7,110 nucleotides of DNA, taken from an uncultured Robinsoniella sp. (lineage in GTDB: Bacteria; Bacillota; Clostridia; Lachnospirales; Lachnospiraceae). The first letter of the stretch is position 1. Each line of letters begins with the position of its first letter. Of this stretch, positions 5,206 to 7,110 are shown one piece after another. A program made the position numbers and the translations under genes. The DNA lies in contig UQGG01000107.1 in NCBI GenBank assembly GCA_900540475.1, positions 1 to 7,110 on the forward strand, written 5' to 3'. Under the pieces are notes generated by a model, which saw only the letters and a list, made by a program, of their open reading frames with translations, was not told where the DNA came from and did not search any database.

Positions 5206-6132
5206 ATGGCAAAAGAATTTCCAGGAGGGGTCTGGCCGGTTATGCTGACACCTTTCACAGAAAAAAATGAAGTGGATTATGAAGCTTTAGAAATTCTGGT
5301 TGACTGGTACATAAGTAAAGGGGTTTCCGGTTTGTTCGCGGTATGTCAGTCCAGTGAAATGTTTCAACTTTCACTAAAAGAGCGGATAGCGGTAGCGAAA
5401 GCGGTAGTTAAAGCTTCTGATGGCAGAATTCCGGTTATTGCATCCGGTCATATTTCAGAATCTCTAAAGGATCAGGGAGCCGAAATTACGAGAATGGCTG
5501 AAACTGGCGTAGAAGCTGTTATTCTGATAACAAACAGGCTGGCAAAAAAAGATGAGGGAGATGATGTATGGCAGAAGAATTGTGAAGAGCTTCTGGAACG
5601 GATTCCCCCGGATATCCCATTGGGTTTTTATGAATGCCCATATCCTTACAAACGGATTTTGTCGGAAAAAAATATTCGCTGGTGCCTGGGAACTGAGCGC
5701 TTTTACTTTTTGAAAGATACCTGTTGTGATATTATGCAAATTGCAGAAAAGCTTTCCTGGCTGAAAGGAAGTAAATTAAAGCTTTATAATGCGAACACTT
5801 CTACTCTTTTGGAGTCTCTGAAGATCGGGGCAGCAGGTTATAGCGGTGTAATGGCTAATTTCCATCCGGAGCTTTACGTATGGCTATGTAAGCATTTTAT
5901 GGAGAAGAAAGCGCAGGAATTGTCAGACCAGCTTTCCATGATGTCTCTCATAGAACGTCAGTATTATCCGGTAAACGCCAAATATTTTTTGGCAGATGAG
6001 GAGAATTTACCTATTTCAACAATCTGCCGGGTACAGGATGAGAGCGGTCTGACAGAAACTTTTAAAAAAGAAGTAGATATGCTTTCCCGTGTTTCGGAGG
6101 AACTGGTAGAAGCTTATGACGTTAGGAGGTAG
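5206..6132 (+). CDS. DapA/N-acetylneuraminate lyase-family aldolase
   Basis: The 308-residue product fits the (beta/alpha)8 class I aldolase family of dihydrodipicolinate synthase, sialic acid lyase and 2-keto-3-deoxy sugar-acid aldolases. Landmarks are WPVMLTPFTEKNEVDYEAL (10-28), the catalytic tyrosine Y142 in GFYECPYP and the Schiff-base lysine K170 in FLKDT. The carboxylate-binding loop, usually GTTGE or GSTGE, is replaced by CQSSEMFQLSLKER (47-60), which argues against lysine biosynthesis and standard sialic acid lyase and for a catabolic branch. The start at 5206 has a strong ribosome binding site, AAGGAGGAG, 6 bases upstream; an in-frame TTG at 5176 lies inside the operator and is rejected. 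The gene is followed after 4 bases by the permease gene, so they share a transcript. A retro-aldol step on an imported sugar acid is inferred; the substrate is unknown. Confidence 0.88.
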   Translation: MAKEFPGGVWPVMLTPFTEKNEVDYEALEILVDWYISKGVSGLFAVCQSSEMFQLSLKERIAVAKAVVKASDGRIPVIASGHISESLKDQGAEITRMAETGVEAVILITNRLAKKDEGDDVWQKNCEELLERIPPDIPLGFYECPYPYKRILSEKNIRWCLGTERFYFLKDTCCDIMQIAEKLSWLKGSKLKLYNANTSTLLESLKIGAAGYSGVMANFHPELYVWLCKHFMEKKAQELSDQLSMMSLIERQYYPVNAKYFLADEENLPISTICRVQDESGLTETFKKEVDMLSRVSEELVEAYDVRR

Positions 6133-6136
6133 CAGT

Positions 6137-7027
6137 ATGGAAGGAAAAGCAGCAAAAAAAAGCCGGATAGGGGAAGAAAAACTCCTGGCTATTATTTTTC
6201 TCGCACCGGCAGTCATTTTAATTCTTGGTATGACAGTTCTGCCTATTATCATTGCCATCAATACAAGCCTGCACAATACAGAATATGCGCAAGTAAAGGA
6301 ATTTGTAGGACTGAAATATTACATAGAAATACTGGGGTCAACCAAAGGATGGAACAGCATTTTTAATTCCATCACCTATGTATTGATGTCTCTGGTGCTG
6401 GTCATTCCGCTGGGAGTAGTAAGTGCGGTATTGCTTAACCGTAAAATGAAAGGGCGCACGGCCATCCGGACTCTCATTATAATTCCCTGGGTACTTTCCC
6501 AGACAGTAACAGCATTATTATTTAAATGGCTATTAAACAGCAATTATGGACCAATCAGTTATATTGTATATGCGCTTACGGGACAGAAAGTGGATTTCTT
6601 CAATTCTCCCATGGCGGCAAAGCTGACAGTTGTAATGGCAAATGTCTGGAACTCTTTTCCCATTGTACTGATCTTAATATTGGCTGCATTACAGTCTATA
6701 TCCAAAGATGTTTATGAAGCGGCTGAGGTAGATGGTGCAACAAAGCTGCAGACCTTTTTTAAGATCACACTTCCTCTTTTAAAACCGACTATTCTGACTT
6801 CTGTAGTATTACAGAGTATGGAGTATTTTAACATGGTTACCTTAATTTATACCCTGACGTCAGGAGGACCTTTTGATGCTACGCAAACGGTCAGTGTTCT
6901 GGCATTTAAGGAAGGTTTTGATTACTGGCATCTGGGATATGGATCTGCAAGCAGTATCGTGATTCTTCTTTTAAATATGGCATTCAGTATTATCTACATG
7001 CGGATATTAAATAAAAAAGAGGATTAA
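6137..7027 (+). CDS. Sugar ABC transporter permease (MalF/UgpA type, CUT1)
   Basis: This 296-residue inner-membrane protein has about six hydrophobic segments (near residues 17-42, 79-100, 112-131, 162-185, 216-240 and 270-291). The cytoplasmic coupling loop EAAEVDGATKLQTFFKITLPLLKP (194-217) is the EAA motif that docks the ATPase, and TSGGPFDAT (241-249) is typical of the MalF/UgpA-like subunit. It would form one half of the channel for an oligosaccharide, glycoside or glycerol-phosphate-type substrate. The start at 6137 follows TAGGAGG (6124-6130), which overlaps the end of the aldolase gene, and lies 4 bases after its stop. Its normal partners, a MalG/UgpE-type permease and a solute-binding lipoprotein, are absent here. 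The ATPase in Firmicutes is often encoded elsewhere. The gene appears complete at both ends and stops 26 bases before the right repeat. Confidence 0.92.
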   Translation: MEGKAAKKSRIGEEKLLAIIFLAPAVILILGMTVLPIIIAINTSLHNTEYAQVKEFVGLKYYIEILGSTKGWNSIFNSITYVLMSLVLVIPLGVVSAVLLNRKMKGRTAIRTLIIIPWVLSQTVTALLFKWLLNSNYGPISYIVYALTGQKVDFFNSPMAAKLTVVMANVWNSFPIVLILILAALQSISKDVYEAAEVDGATKLQTFFKITLPLLKPTILTSVVLQSMEYFNMVTLIYTLTSGGPFDATQTVSVLAFKEGFDYWHLGYGSASSIVILLLNMAFSIIYMRILNKKED

Positions 7028-7053
7028 TACACTGACAAATACATTCCAGATTA

Positions 7054-7110
7054 ATAGCATTCTGGTGATATGTCAAGAACTTTTTGAAAAAGATTTTGAT
7101 ATGTTTTCAG
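7054..7110. repeat. Right terminal inverted repeat (57 bp)
   Basis: This is the exact inverted copy of 1-57. The internal 27-bp imperfect palindrome is at 7073-7099, centred on 7086, and the TTGACA hexamer reads on the - strand at 7076-7071, again pointing into the segment. Just inside it, CCAGA (7046-7050) and TCTGG (7061-7065) form a weak inverted pair. No obvious intrinsic terminator is present between the permease stop and the repeat, so the transcript may run into or through it. Confidence 0.97.

Noticed and set aside
6116..6136. Upstream in-frame start for the permease
   Set aside because: The sequence before 6137 is the end of the aldolase gene and the ribosome binding site; ATG 6137 gives the normal family length.
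6526..6717. 63-codon open frame on the + strand inside the permease gene
   Set aside because: It is an out-of-frame shadow of a well-supported membrane protein gene.
1..7110. CRISPR array, tRNA or rRNA genes
   Set aside because: No regularly spaced direct repeats, cloverleaf sequences or rRNA-like stretches were seen on either strand.

Overview
The window looks like an accessory carbohydrate-utilisation locus from an anaerobic Bacillota, most likely class Clostridia and perhaps Lachnospiraceae. This rests on its AT-rich composition, strong GGAGG-type ribosome binding sites, compact sigma-A-type promoters, and a gene mix (IclR regulator, DapA-type aldolase, CUT1 sugar permease, cupin phosphoglucose isomerase, URO-D-family protein, solo HipA-like kinase) familiar from gut Firmicutes. 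The taxonomic call is inference.

The most striking feature is at the edges. Bases 1-57 and 7054-7110 are a perfect 57-bp inverted repeat, so the whole 7.1-kb window is a segment bounded by terminal inverted repeats. Each copy contains an imperfect 27-bp palindrome and an inward-facing TTGACA hexamer. No transposase, integrase or invertase is encoded between the repeats. The segment could be an invertible cassette, a passive element mobilised in trans, or the result of an inverted duplication of a regulatory region. The sequence alone does not decide.

Layout. (1) 1-185: left repeat, then a promoter. (2) 186-1481 (+): URO-D/methyltransferase-like protein. (3) 1501-1549: long hairpin, probably a bidirectional terminator between convergent genes. 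(4) 1654-2475 (-): cupin-type glucose-6-phosphate isomerase, preceded on the same strand by what looks like the C-terminal remnant of a lost upstream operon gene (2478-2624). (5) 2625-2902: divergent intergenic region with a candidate promoter on each strand. (6) 2903-4138 (+): stand-alone HipA-like kinase with its own promoter and a very good intrinsic terminator (4148-4188). (7) 4198-4345: dense regulatory region of the iclR gene, with a 19-bp-arm inverted repeat overlapping the -35 box and two GTTCT-N7-AGAAC sites. (8) 4360-7027 (+): iclR, DapA-family aldolase and sugar ABC permease. A third copy of the operator lies just upstream of the aldolase gene. (9) 7054-7110: right repeat.

Functional reading (inference): an IclR-type regulator controls its own gene and an adjacent aldolase-permease transcription unit through a shared operator. 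That unit would import a sugar, sugar acid or glycoside and split it by retro-aldol chemistry. The cupin isomerase and the URO-D-like protein probably serve related substrate processing. The usual partners of the permease (second permease, solute-binding protein) are not in the window, and the right repeat sits exactly where the second permease gene would be expected.
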